The notes under the pieces are model-generated. The model was not told the DNA's origin. It did not search any database and saw nothing but the letters and a program-made list of their open reading frames with translations. Shown piece by piece: positions 1-5,917 of a DNA stretch of 11,900 nucleotides. Position numbers and translations under genes: made by a program. Where the stretch lies: NCBI GenBank assembly GCA_030654635.1, contig JAURXE010000090.1, positions 1-11,900 on the forward strand, written 5' to 3'. This stretch comes from Pseudomonas sp. Lineage in GTDB: Bacteria; Pseudomonadota; Gammaproteobacteria; Pseudomonadales; Pseudomonadaceae. Each line of letters opens with the position of its first letter. Positions within the stretch are counted from its first letter, which is position 1.

Positions 1-972
1 GCCAACGATGGTATTTCACTGGCGCAAACGGCTGAAGGTGCTCTACAACAGTCCACCAATATTTTGCAGCGTATGCGCGACCTGTCACTCCAGTCGGCTA
101 ACGGCAGTAATGGCGCTAGTGAACGTAAGGCTTTGAATCAAGAAGTCACTCAGCTGAAAAACGAATTGGATCGTATCAGTAATACCACCAGCTTCGGCGG
201 CAAGAAATTGCTCGATGGCAGCTTTGGTACTGCGGCTTTCCAAGTGGGTGCGGCGGCGAGTGAGACAATCAGTGTTTCGCTGCAGGATGCAGGTTCGACA
301 ACCTTGAAAGGTGGTTTTTTCACCCAGACCGCTACAGCATTCACCGGCAGCGCCACCGCTTCGGGTAGTGTCTCGGTTGCCATCGTGACCACCGGTACTG
401 CTGGTGGCACCACCACTGTTAAGTTTGATATCGCCTCGGGCGCGACTGCCGCGTCTATACAGGAGTCTGCGGTTAAGGCAGTCAACGACAGTAATACCGG
501 TGTGTTTGCTTATGGCAGTGCCGCAACTAATGTGGTTTCGCAGTATAACGACGCCACGCCTCAAGCCAATAATTTGACCAGCATTACCTTTACCCTAACT
601 GGCGCAACCGGGGTAACAAATGGCGGCGCGGTAACAGGTGCAACCGCTGCAACCAGTTCGGATGTTAATTCGCTGGATATCACCACAGCCGAAGGTGCGC
701 AAAAAGCGGTCTTGGTTATCGATCAGTCGCTAAGTACCATTGACACCCAGCGAGCGGCTTTGGGTGCGGTGCAAAATCGGTTCGATAACACGATTTCCAA
801 CCTGCAAAATATTTCTGAAAACGCCTCGGCAGCCCGTAGCCGGATTCGCGATACTGACTTTGCTCAAGAAACCTCAGAGCTGACCAAGAATCAGATCCTG
901 CAACAGGCCGGTACCGCGATTTTGGCTCAGGCCAACCAGTTGCCGCAGGCGGTACTTAGCCTGCTCCAATAA
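1..972 (+). CDS. fliC: Flagellin FliC, 3' part (5' end outside the window)
   Basis: This is the major filament subunit, exported by the flagellar type III apparatus and polymerised under the FliD cap. The frame is open from base 1, so the N-terminal ~60-70 residues lie upstream and 323 residues are visible. Visible residues 1-80 are the conserved D0/D1 helical region. They include [12 protein letters not shown] (21-32), the segment matching the TLR5 contact region and the plant-sensed flgII-28 region. Residues ~90-225 are a Gly/Thr/Ala/Ser-rich variable domain with a flagellin-IN-like stretch near residues 140-170. The last ~85 residues are the conserved C-terminal D1/D0 helices, ending in [18 protein letters not shown]. 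The estimated full length is about 385-390 residues, similar to short a-type P. aeruginosa flagellins. A Met or Leu start inside the window would be wrong, because homology continues to base 1. The promoter is not visible. Confidence 0.97.
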   Translation, partial: ANDGISLAQTAEGALQQSTNILQRMRDLSLQSANGSNGASERKALNQEVTQLKNELDRISNTTSFGGKKLLDGSFGTAAFQVGAAASETISVSLQDAGSTTLKGGFFTQTATAFTGSATASGSVSVAIVTTGTAGGTTTVKFDIASGATAASIQESAVKAVNDSNTGVFAYGSAATNVVSQYNDATPQANNLTSITFTLTGATGVTNGGAVTGATAATSSDVNSLDITTAEGAQKAVLVIDQSLSTIDTQRAALGAVQNRFDNTISNLQNISENASAARSRIRDTDFAQETSELTKNQILQQAGTAILAQANQLPQAVLSLLQ

Positions 973-992
973 ACGTGGTGCGCTAAAGTAAG

Positions 993-1016
993 GAAGAAGG
1001 GGCTTGCCCCTTCTTC
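993..1016 (+). terminator. Hairpin after fliC (terminator or attenuator)
   Basis: There is a perfect inverted repeat of 11 nt per arm around a TT centre, effectively a 10-bp stem with the tetraloop CTTG. The arms are GAAGAAGGGGC and its complement, starting 20 nt after the fliC stop. It resembles an intrinsic terminator, but the 3' arm ends in TTCTTC rather than a pure T run, so termination may be partial. Read-through would feed flaG, which has no obvious promoter of its own. Confidence 0.75.
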
Positions 1017-1028
1017 ACGCTAATGACC

Positions 1029-1034
1029 AGGAGG
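1029..1034 (+). promoter_or_regulatory. flaG ribosome binding site
   Basis: AGGAGG is a full Shine-Dalgarno match 5 nt before the ATG at 1040. It fixes the flaG start there and rules out the in-frame TTG at 1004, which sits inside the fliC hairpin. Confidence 0.85.
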
Positions 1035-1039
1035 ATATT

Positions 1040-1393
1040 ATGGACGTTGGCTCAACACACAAGAAGGCTGCCCCGGATGTTGTATCAACATTCAGGCAGC
1101 CGTCTGCGCTGGATAAGGCTGAAAAACGTGTAGCTGATGAGGCTTCAGTACAGCCACCCAAGGAAGCTGTTAGGGCTCAGGTGGAGGATGCGGTGGTAAC
1201 ACTGCAAGCTTTTGCTCAGTCCGTGAGTCGCGATCTTAACTTCAGCGTTGATGATGGCAGTGGGCAGGTGGTGGTAAAGGTAACCGATGCGACTTCTGGT
1301 GATGTGATTAGGCAGATTCCATCCGAGGAAGCCTTGCAGCTAGCGGAAAATCTATCCGATGCTCGCAGCCTGTTGTTTAAGGCTGAAGCCTGA
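1040..1393 (+). CDS. flaG: FlaG family flagellar protein (FleL)
   Basis: FlaG-family protein of 117 residues, linked in pseudomonads and other polar flagellates to filament length. Its biochemistry is poorly known. The N-terminal half (1-50) is polar and probably disordered. The conserved FlaG core is at residues ~50-105: LNFSVDDGSGQVVVKVTD, then SGDVIRQIPSEEAL, the motif that identifies the family. There is no signal peptide or membrane segment. The start at 1040 is set by a consensus Shine-Dalgarno. The gene sits between fliC and fliD, the usual place for flaG (fleL) in Pseudomonas. It is 67 nt from the fliC stop, across a strong hairpin, so it is probably expressed by partial read-through from the fliC promoter. 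An independent weak promoter is possible but I do not see one. Confidence 0.93.
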   Translation: MDVGSTHKKAAPDVVSTFRQPSALDKAEKRVADEASVQPPKEAVRAQVEDAVVTLQAFAQSVSRDLNFSVDDGSGQVVVKVTDATSGDVIRQIPSEEALQLAENLSDARSLLFKAEA

Positions 1394-1405
1394 GGCGTAT
1401 AACGC

Positions 1406-1421
1406 TGGCACGGCTTTTGAT
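1406..1421 (+). promoter_or_regulatory. Candidate sigma54 (RpoN) promoter for fliD
   Basis: TGGCACG-GCTT-TTGAT fits the RpoN consensus TGGCACG-N4-TTGCW except that the -12 dinucleotide is GA instead of GC. The -24 half is perfect. The predicted start is near 1432, about 39 nt before the fliD ATG. RpoN dependence of fliD is known from P. aeruginosa. The non-canonical -12 lowers my confidence. Confidence 0.6.
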
Positions 1422-1446
1422 TGTTTATGCTCATAAGGTGTAAACA

Positions 1447-1460
1447 GTCATTGTTTTGAC
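1447..1460 (+). promoter_or_regulatory. FleQ-box-like element in the fliD leader
   Basis: GTCATTGTTTTGAC matches the published FleQ consensus GTCAATAAATTGAC (from memory) at 10 of 14 positions, and at 10 of 11 when the AAA centre is ignored. It lies at about +16 to +29 of the predicted sigma54 transcript. FleQ is known to act from downstream sites at several Pseudomonas flagellar promoters. Confidence 0.55.
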
Positions 1461-1470
1461 GAGGTGAAAA

Positions 1471-2910
1471 ATGGCCGGCATTACTGGCATAGGTTCTGGG
1501 GTAGACATTGACTCTATTGTCAAAGCTACTGTCGCGGCTGAGCGTGCGCCCAAGCAGGCACAGTTGGACCGCTTGGATAAGGCGAGTTCTGCGCAGCTCT
1601 CCGGCCTTGGTTCTCTGCGTTCGGCCCTTGAAAGCTTGGGCACTACACTGAGCACGCTTAATACCGCTTCGGCATTTAATAAGCAGTTGGTGTCTTCTTC
1701 GGCACCTACGGTTTTCACGGCGACTGCCAGTGGTAATTTGCCGGTTGGCCGTTTCAACCTTCAGGTAGAGCAGTTGGCAGCCGGCAGCAAAGTTGCCTTG
1801 AAGGCGACAACGGCTGGGGATACTTTCAATAGCGGTGTGCTGACTGTATCTGCGGGATCCAATAGTCTTAATATTACTGTTGAGGCGGGTAAAAATCAGC
1901 TGACTGATATTCGAGATGCAATTAATACTGCCGGGTTAGCCAAGGGCATTAGCGCCAGTATTATTTCGGATGCATCAGGCGCGCGATTGGTACTTAGTTC
2001 GAGCAATACCGGCGCGGGTAATGACATAAGTGTTAGTGCGGTTGAGAATGGTACGACTAACGGTTCCGCAGCACTAACGGCATTGGCTTTCGATCCGTTG
2101 GTAACCACTGCTGCTCCTGATTCTCTAACCGGTGCTGCTGGTATTATTAATACAGCCCAGTCGGCCAAGTTCAGTGTTGACGGCCTGTCGGTCGTGAAGC
2201 CCACTAACATCATCGACGACGTCATCAGCGGCGTCACCATTAGCTTGGTGAGTGCGCAGTCTGCGACCGACATTGCGGCAGGTAAAACTGTTGACATCAG
2301 CATTAGTCAGGATAAAAGTAGTGTGCGAGCCAATCTGCAGAAGTTTGTCGATGCTTATAACAAACTGATTGACACTACGAGCCAGCTGACCTCAGTTATT
2401 AAAGTAGGGGAAGATAAGCAGCCTCTTGTAGGTCCTTTGCTGGGTGATAGTTCGATTCGTAATCTTCAGGCAAATCTGCGTAAGGAGTTGACCACCGCGG
2501 GTGGGGCTGAAGGGTTGCGCACCCTGAGTGAGCTAGGAATTACCACTCAAAAGGATGGCAAGTTGGGTGTCGATACAGTGAAGCTGGATGCTGCCTTGGA
2601 TAAGAACTTTGATAAGGTCGCAGGCTATTTGACGGGCGATAAAGGGCTTATGGGGCGACTTTCAGAGGCTGTGAAACCTTTCAATAGCTCGGGTGGTTTG
2701 CTCGATCAGCGACAGAAAGGTTTGCAGACGACCCTGAGCGGCATCACAAAGCAGCGCGAAGCGCTCGATTTGCGTATTAGCCAAGTGCAAGATCGGCTTT
2801 ACAAACAATATAATGCGATGGACCAATTGGTTGGTCAGCTCAGGAAAACCAGTGAGGCGTTGACCAGTCAGTTGGCCAGCTTGCCAGGGTTTGTGAAAAA
2901 TAATAATTAG
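1471..2910 (+). CDS. fliD: Flagellar filament cap protein FliD (HAP2)
   Basis: FliD forms the cap at the filament tip, where it guides folding and insertion of flagellin. In P. aeruginosa it is also a mucin adhesin. The protein has 479 residues, close to the ~474 of P. aeruginosa. The N-terminal FliD domain (~1-105) opens with MAGITGIGSGVDIDSIV. A flagellin-IN-like segment follows (~117-190), with NSLNITVEAGKNQLTDIRDAIN and then SGARLVLSSSNTG. The FliD C-terminal domain is at ~230-470, ending in a heptad-rich helix (LRISQVQDRLYKQYNAMDQL) typical of the D0/D1 leg. There is no signal peptide, as expected for type III export. The ATG at 1471 has GAGGTG upstream. A candidate sigma54 promoter and FleQ-like box lie in the 77-nt gap after flaG. 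Base composition is AT-richer than in the downstream regulator genes. Confidence 0.97.
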   Translation: MAGITGIGSGVDIDSIVKATVAAERAPKQAQLDRLDKASSAQLSGLGSLRSALESLGTTLSTLNTASAFNKQLVSSSAPTVFTATASGNLPVGRFNLQVEQLAAGSKVALKATTAGDTFNSGVLTVSAGSNSLNITVEAGKNQLTDIRDAINTAGLAKGISASIISDASGARLVLSSSNTGAGNDISVSAVENGTTNGSAALTALAFDPLVTTAAPDSLTGAAGIINTAQSAKFSVDGLSVVKPTNIIDDVISGVTISLVSAQSATDIAAGKTVDISISQDKSSVRANLQKFVDAYNKLIDTTSQLTSVIKVGEDKQPLVGPLLGDSSIRNLQANLRKELTTAGGAEGLRTLSELGITTQKDGKLGVDTVKLDAALDKNFDKVAGYLTGDKGLMGRLSEAVKPFNSSGGLLDQRQKGLQTTLSGITKQREALDLRISQVQDRLYKQYNAMDQLVGQLRKTSEALTSQLASLPGFVKNNN

Positions 2911-2922
2911 GATTTTTAAGGC

Positions 2923-3303
2923 ATGTCTAGCACTGAGTTTACCCCTGAAATAACCGATCAACTGTCTCCCTATCAGGCCGTTCAGTTTCTACTGCAAAGC
3001 GCTCTTGAGCGGCTTGCTGACGCTCGTGCTGCGCTGCTGCAAGGTAATATCGATGCTCGCGGTGCAGCTGTCGGCTCTACCATGACTATCTTGGGCGTCT
3101 TGCAAGCCAGTTTAGACAGGCAGCAAGGGGGGGAGATCGCCAGTAACCTCGATGCACTTTACGATTACATGACCCGCCAGCTGTCACATGTCGCGATGGA
3201 TAATTCACCTCGCCCATTAGATGAAGTTGAAGCTTTGTTGCTGAAGATCAAGCACGCTTGGGATGCCATTGAGCCGTCAGTCGACTCCGCACCCACTGCC
3301 TAA
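2923..3303 (+). CDS. fliS: Divergent FliS-family protein (first of two)
   Basis: This 126-residue FliS-family protein has lost part of the canonical N-terminal signature. The C-terminal half is clearly Fli[20 protein letters not shown] at ~70-88, then [20 protein letters not shown]. FliS normally binds the C-terminal helix of flagellin in the cytosol and stops it polymerising before export. Here the usual N-terminal tyrosine and ASPHRLIQML segment is replaced by [22 protein letters not shown]. Flagellin binding may therefore be altered, or the client may be another protein such as FliD. It starts 12 nt after fliD with only AAGG one nt from the ATG, a poor ribosome site, so translational coupling to fliD is likely. 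A canonical FliS gene follows immediately. A FliS-like extra gene in this position is reported in some pseudomonads, as I recall. Confidence 0.88.
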   Translation: MSSTEFTPEITDQLSPYQAVQFLLQSALERLADARAALLQGNIDARGAAVGSTMTILGVLQASLDRQQGGEIASNLDALYDYMTRQLSHVAMDNSPRPLDEVEALLLKIKHAWDAIEPSVDSAPTA

Positions 3304-3311
3304 ATTTAGCT

Positions 3312-3338
3312 TAAAGTTTTTTGCCGAAAAGCCGATAG
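3312..3338 (+). promoter_or_regulatory. Sigma28 (FliA) promoter upstream of the second fliS
   Basis: TAAAGTTT (3312-3319), exactly 11 nt, then GCCGATAG (3331-3338). The enterobacterial FliA consensus is TAAAGTTT-N11-GCCGATAA, so 15 of 16 positions match with correct spacing. The predicted start near 3345 leaves a leader of about 30 nt before the fliS ATG at 3375. Confidence 0.75.
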
Positions 3339-3374
3339 CCTGTTTAAGCAGCAATCACTAGGCGAGAAAATACC

Positions 3375-3752
3375 ATGAACGCAGCGGCCGCCCTAAAGCA
3401 GTATCACTCAGTCAGTATTCGTTCCCTAGTTGCTGAGGCTAGTCCGCATCGATTGATTCAGATGCTGATGGAAGGTGGTTTGTCTAAGCTGGCGCAAGCT
3501 CGCGGTGCAATGGAGCGAGGCCAACTTGGCCTTAAGGGCGAGCTGATTGGTCATGCGATATCCATTGTCGGTGGTTTGCGTGACGGACTTGATCTTGCTC
3601 AAGGTGGTGAGGTCGCCAGCAATTTGGACCGTCTTTATGAGTACATGGGGTCGCGGTTGCTTGAGGCAAATAGGAAAGACAGCGTTGCAATCTTGGATGA
3701 AGTCACTGGCATGCTTCGTGATATTAAAAGTAGTTGGGATGCAATTGCTTAA
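3375..3752 (+). CDS. fliS: Flagellin export chaperone FliS (canonical copy)
   Basis: This is a 125-residue cytosolic flagellin chaperone of normal FliS length. It has the full signature: YHSVSIRSLVAEASPHRLIQML at the N-terminus (~10-31), then GGEVASNLDRLYEYMGSRLLEAN at ~78-100, then DEVTGMLRDIKSSWDAIA at the C-terminus. FliS wraps the flagellin C-terminal D0 helix and delivers flagellin to the FlhA export gate. The ATG at 3375 has an AGGCGAG ribosome site about 8 nt upstream. It lies 71 nt after the divergent fliS, and that gap carries a near-consensus FliA promoter. This copy can thus be made in the late class together with flagellin, while the first copy depends on fliD transcription. Of the two it is the likelier functional flagellin chaperone. 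Confidence 0.95.
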   Translation: MNAAAALKQYHSVSIRSLVAEASPHRLIQMLMEGGLSKLAQARGAMERGQLGLKGELIGHAISIVGGLRDGLDLAQGGEVASNLDRLYEYMGSRLLEANRKDSVAILDEVTGMLRDIKSSWDAIA

Positions 3753-3782
3753 GTCTGGCCCTGTATTAAGAGGAGCGATGTT

Positions 3783-4079
3783 ATGAGTCCAGCAGTTCAG
3801 CTTCTCGAAACCACTGGCTCGGCGCTACGTGAGGCGCTGGCCACGCAAGATTGGAGTGCGATCGGTACTCTTGATTTGCAGTGTCGCCAAGCGGTCGATG
3901 AAGCCATGGTAGAGGCTGGGCGCGATGAGACTGAGTTGCGTCAGCGCATGCAAGAGCTGGTCGATTTGTATCGTGAGTTAGTGTTTGTCTGCCAGTCAGA
4001 GCAGCAACGTTTGGCCAAGGAGTTGGTTCAATTGAATCAATCTCAGCAGGGCGCCAAGGTATATCAACTGTTTGGTTGA
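3783..4079 (+). CDS. FliT-like flagellar chaperone (FleP position)
   Basis: This small, wholly helical, charged protein of 98 residues fits the FliT family, which chaperones the FliD cap protein before export. Visible features are EALATQDWSAIGTLDLQCRQAVDEAM at ~19-44 (the D-W-x-x-I...LD pattern common in pseudomonad FliT), a Glu/Gln-rich helix, and a C-terminal SQQGAKVYQLFG. There is no signal peptide or membrane segment. The ATG at 3783 has AAGAGGAG 7 nt upstream. An earlier ATG at 3778 is in another frame. The gene lies 30 nt after fliS and is presumably cotranscribed with it. In P. aeruginosa the gene at this place was named fleP and was linked to type IV pilus length. Because FliT sequences are weakly conserved, the family call rests on position, size and helical pattern. 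Confidence 0.8.
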   Translation: MSPAVQLLETTGSALREALATQDWSAIGTLDLQCRQAVDEAMVEAGRDETELRQRMQELVDLYRELVFVCQSEQQRLAKELVQLNQSQQGAKVYQLFG

Positions 4080-4102
4080 GCTGCGGTGTTATTGGTTACA
4101 GA

Positions 4103-4116
4103 GTCAATTTTTTGCG
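4103..4116 (+). promoter_or_regulatory. FleQ-box-like element, distal site upstream of fleQ
   Basis: GTCAATTTTTTGCG has a perfect first half-site (GTCAAT) and TTG of the second, giving 9 of 11 matches outside the central AAA of GTCAATAAATTGAC. It lies 105 nt upstream of a second FleQ-like element at 4208. Confidence 0.4.
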
Positions 4117-4207
4117 TTTTCCTCCTCGCTCGTATGCAGTCTCTCTCTATTTTCTTGCCTATTTGTTCATGCGCCTAAGCTATTGATCGGAAAGGCAAAA
4201 TAATCAC

Positions 4208-4221
4208 GCCATAAAATTGAC
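4208..4221 (+). promoter_or_regulatory. FleQ-box-like element overlapping the fleQ -35
   Basis: GCCATAAAATTGAC matches GTCAATAAATTGAC at 11 of 14 positions, and the right half-site ATTGAC is perfect. It overlaps the candidate -35 hexamer TTGACT (4217-4222), a position that would allow direct autorepression. Confidence 0.5.
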
Positions 4222-4245
4222 TATTGCGCAGCTTTTGACTTTACT
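4217..4245 (+). promoter_or_regulatory. Candidate sigma70 promoter for fleQ
   Basis: The -35 is TTGACT (4217-4222, 5/6). After a 17-nt spacer the -10 is TTTACT (4240-4245, 4/6). The predicted start near 4252 gives a leader of about 67 nt. The -10 is weak, so other starts are possible. Confidence 0.4.
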
Positions 4246-4318
4246 AATGGCTAAGTGCTGGCGCAGTCGACATCTTTGCTGCCGGGCCTCCCTTCAAGCT
4301 GTCGAGTTATAAAACAAG

Positions 4319-5797
4319 ATGTGGCGTGAAACCAAGCTTCTTCTGATTGACGACAACAGCGAACGCCGCCATGAGATGGCCGTGATTCTGAACTTTCTGG
4401 GTGAAAGTAACCTTGTCTGCAGCAGTGCCGACTGGCGCGAGGCCGTGGCTGGGTTGGCTTCTAGCCGGGATGTGTTAAGCGTACTGCTTGGCGATGTTGA
4501 GGCGAAGGGCGGCGCCTTGGAGCTGCTTAAGCACATGGCGGCCTGGGATGAATTTTTGCCCGTGGTGCTGATCGATGCACAGGTAGCACCCGAGTGGCCG
4601 GAAGAGATCCGCCGGCGGGTATTGGTCAGCTTGGAGATGCCACCAAGCTACAACAAGCTGCTCGACTCGTTGCACCGGGTGCAGGTCTATCGCGAGATGT
4701 ACGATTTGGCGCGTGAGCGTGGCCGCCAGCGCGAACCCAATCTGTTTCGAAGCCTGGTGGGTACCAGTCGCGCCATTCAGCAAGTGCGGCAGATGATGCA
4801 GCAAGTGGTCGACACTGATGCCAGCGTGTTGATTCTGGGTGAGTCGGGCACCGGCAAAGAAGTTGTCGCGCGCAATCTGCATTATCACTCCAAGCGTCGC
4901 GACGCGCCCTTTGTGCCGGTTAACTGCGGCGCCATTCCCGCCGAGTTGCTCGAGAGTGAGCTGTTTGGCCATGAGAAGGGTGCTTTTACTGGCGCTATCA
5001 CCAGCCGCGCCGGGCGCTTCGAGATGGCCAATGGCGGCACGCTGTTCCTCGATGAAATTGGCGACATGCCCTTGCCGATGCAGGTCAAATTGCTGCGAGT
5101 GTTGCAAGAGCGCACCTTTGAGCGAGTCGGCAGTAACAAGACCCAGAGCGTTGATGTGCGGATCATCACCGCGACCCACAAGAATCTGGAAAAGATGATT
5201 GAGGAAGGCAGCTTTCGCGAGGACCTATTTTATCGCTTGAACGTGTTCCCTATCGAGATGGCGCCGATGCGTGAGCGGGTCGAAGATATTCCACTGCTGA
5301 TGAACGAGCTGATTTCGCGTATGGAATTTGAAAAACGCGGCTCGATTCGTTTTAACTCCGCCGCGATCATGTCGCTCTGTCAGCATGATTGGCCGGGTAA
5401 CGTCCGTGAATTGGCCAACCTAGTTGAGCGCATGGCGATCATGCATCCCTATGGCGTGATCGGCGTGATGGAGTTACCGAAAAAATTCCGCCATGTCGAT
5501 GATGAAGACGAGCAGTTGGCGGTCAGCGTGCGTGAAGACCTGCAGGAGCGCGCGGCCATTAACGCTGGGCTACCCGGCTTGGATTCACCTGCGGTGCTGC
5601 CGCCTGAAGGTCTGGACCTGAAGGACTATCTGGGCAACCTTGAGCAGGGGTTGATCCAGCAAGCGCTGGATGATGCCGGCGGTGTGGTGGCGCGGGCGGC
5701 GGAGCGCTTACGGATTCGGCGTACCACCCTGGTTGAGAAGATGCGTAAGTACGGCATGAATCGTCGGGATGACGATGAGGATCAGCCGGGCGATTGA
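4319..5797 (+). CDS. fleQ: FleQ, master sigma54-dependent flagellar activator and c-di-GMP sensor
   Basis: FleQ sits at the top of the Pseudomonas flagellar cascade and reciprocally controls biofilm exopolysaccharide genes. It has 492 residues (P. aeruginosa ~490) and matches that protein almost throughout. The receiver-like domain is at ~5-125. It lacks the phospho-Asp at the expected place (VLLG58 D59), as expected for FleQ. The AAA+ domain is at ~142-385, with Walker A GESGTGK (174-180), GAFTGA for sigma54 contact (221-226), and Walker B LFLDE (242-246). The c-di-GMP residues known from P. aeruginosa are present: the LFRSLVG motif with R144, R185-N186, E330 and R334. A Fis-type helix-turn-helix is at ~455-480 ([18 protein letters not shown]). 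The ATG at 4319 is chosen by homology ([13 protein letters not shown]), but no good Shine-Dalgarno precedes it. FleQ-like boxes upstream suggest autoregulation. Confidence 0.98.
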   Translation: MWRETKLLLIDDNSERRHEMAVILNFLGESNLVCSSADWREAVAGLASSRDVLSVLLGDVEAKGGALELLKHMAAWDEFLPVVLIDAQVAPEWPEEIRRRVLVSLEMPPSYNKLLDSLHRVQVYREMYDLARERGRQREPNLFRSLVGTSRAIQQVRQMMQQVVDTDASVLILGESGTGKEVVARNLHYHSKRRDAPFVPVNCGAIPAELLESELFGHEKGAFTGAITSRAGRFEMANGGTLFLDEIGDMPLPMQVKLLRVLQERTFERVGSNKTQSVDVRIITATHKNLEKMIEEGSFREDLFYRLNVFPIEMAPMRERVEDIPLLMNELISRMEFEKRGSIRFNSAAIMSLCQHDWPGNVRELANLVERMAIMHPYGVIGVMELPKKFRHVDDEDEQLAVSVREDLQERAAINAGLPGLDSPAVLPPEGLDLKDYLGNLEQGLIQQALDDAGGVVARAAERLRIRRTTLVEKMRKYGMNRRDDDEDQPGD

Positions 5798-5830
5798 CGC
5801 TTCGCTTTGATGCTTATGTATATGCTTGAT

Positions 5831-5844
5831 AAATAACGTTATTT
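5831..5844 (+). repeat. 14-bp AT-rich palindrome upstream of the fleS promoter
   Basis: AAATAACGTTATTT is a perfect 14-bp palindrome, followed by a T run (5845-5848), 34-47 nt after the fleQ stop. It could act as a weak AT-only terminator for fleQ or as a protein site centred near -38 of the predicted fleS start. Nothing in the sequence decides between these. Confidence 0.4.
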
Positions 5845-5848
5845 TTTT

Positions 5849-5864
5849 AGGCATGAGTATTGCT
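5849..5864 (+). promoter_or_regulatory. Sigma54 (RpoN) promoter for fleSR
   Basis: AGGCATG-AGTA-TTGCT has the invariant GG-N10-GC core and a perfect TTGCT -12 half. With the -12 C at 5863, the predicted start is near 5875, about 42 nt before the fleS ATG. fleSR is RpoN- and FleQ-dependent in P. aeruginosa, which fits. Confidence 0.75.
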
Positions 5865-5917
5865 AGTTCTCTCTCACTAGACCGTTTTATGACGGCTCGC
5901 TGCGCGAGAGAGAACTA
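5864..5917 (+). repeat. 12-bp perfect inverted repeat covering the fleS ribosome site
   Basis: Left arm TAGTTCTCTCTC (5864-5875), 30-nt loop, right arm GAGAGAGAACTA (5906-5917). The right arm contains the purine-rich fleS Shine-Dalgarno (GAGAGAGA, 5906-5913) and the A of the ATG. The left arm lies between the sigma54 -12 and the predicted +1. The loop contains an alternative 5-bp hairpin, CTCGC/GCGAG (5896-5908), that competes for part of the right arm. Confidence 0.7.

Larger units (their letters stand above)
4080..4318 (+). promoter_or_regulatory. fliT-fleQ intergenic region
   Basis: This 239-nt AT-rich gap shows no coding frame of note on either strand and no strong terminator. It holds the candidate fleQ promoter (4217-4245) and two FleQ-box-like elements (4103-4116, 4208-4221). 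I see no GG-N10-GC sigma54 signature, which fits fleQ being transcribed by the housekeeping sigma factor in known pseudomonads. Confidence 0.6.

Noticed and set aside
1004..1039. Longer FlaG starting at TTG 1004
   Set aside because: That codon is in the loop of the fliC hairpin with no ribosome site. The ATG at 1040 has a consensus one.
3309..3349. 7-bp inverted repeat GCTTAAA/TTTAAGC flanking the FliA promoter
   Set aside because: Repeats this short at this spacing are expected every few hundred bases by chance, and part of it is the -35 element itself.
4308..4313. TATAAA as a -10 element for fleQ
   Set aside because: No -35 lies at 16-18 nt, and the start would fall on the fleQ ATG, making a leaderless RNA.
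5793..5798. ATTGAC FleQ half-site at the end of fleQ as the fleS enhancer
   Set aside because: Only the right half-site matches and it overlaps the fleQ stop. It is about -80 from the fleS start, and the evidence is too thin without a second half.
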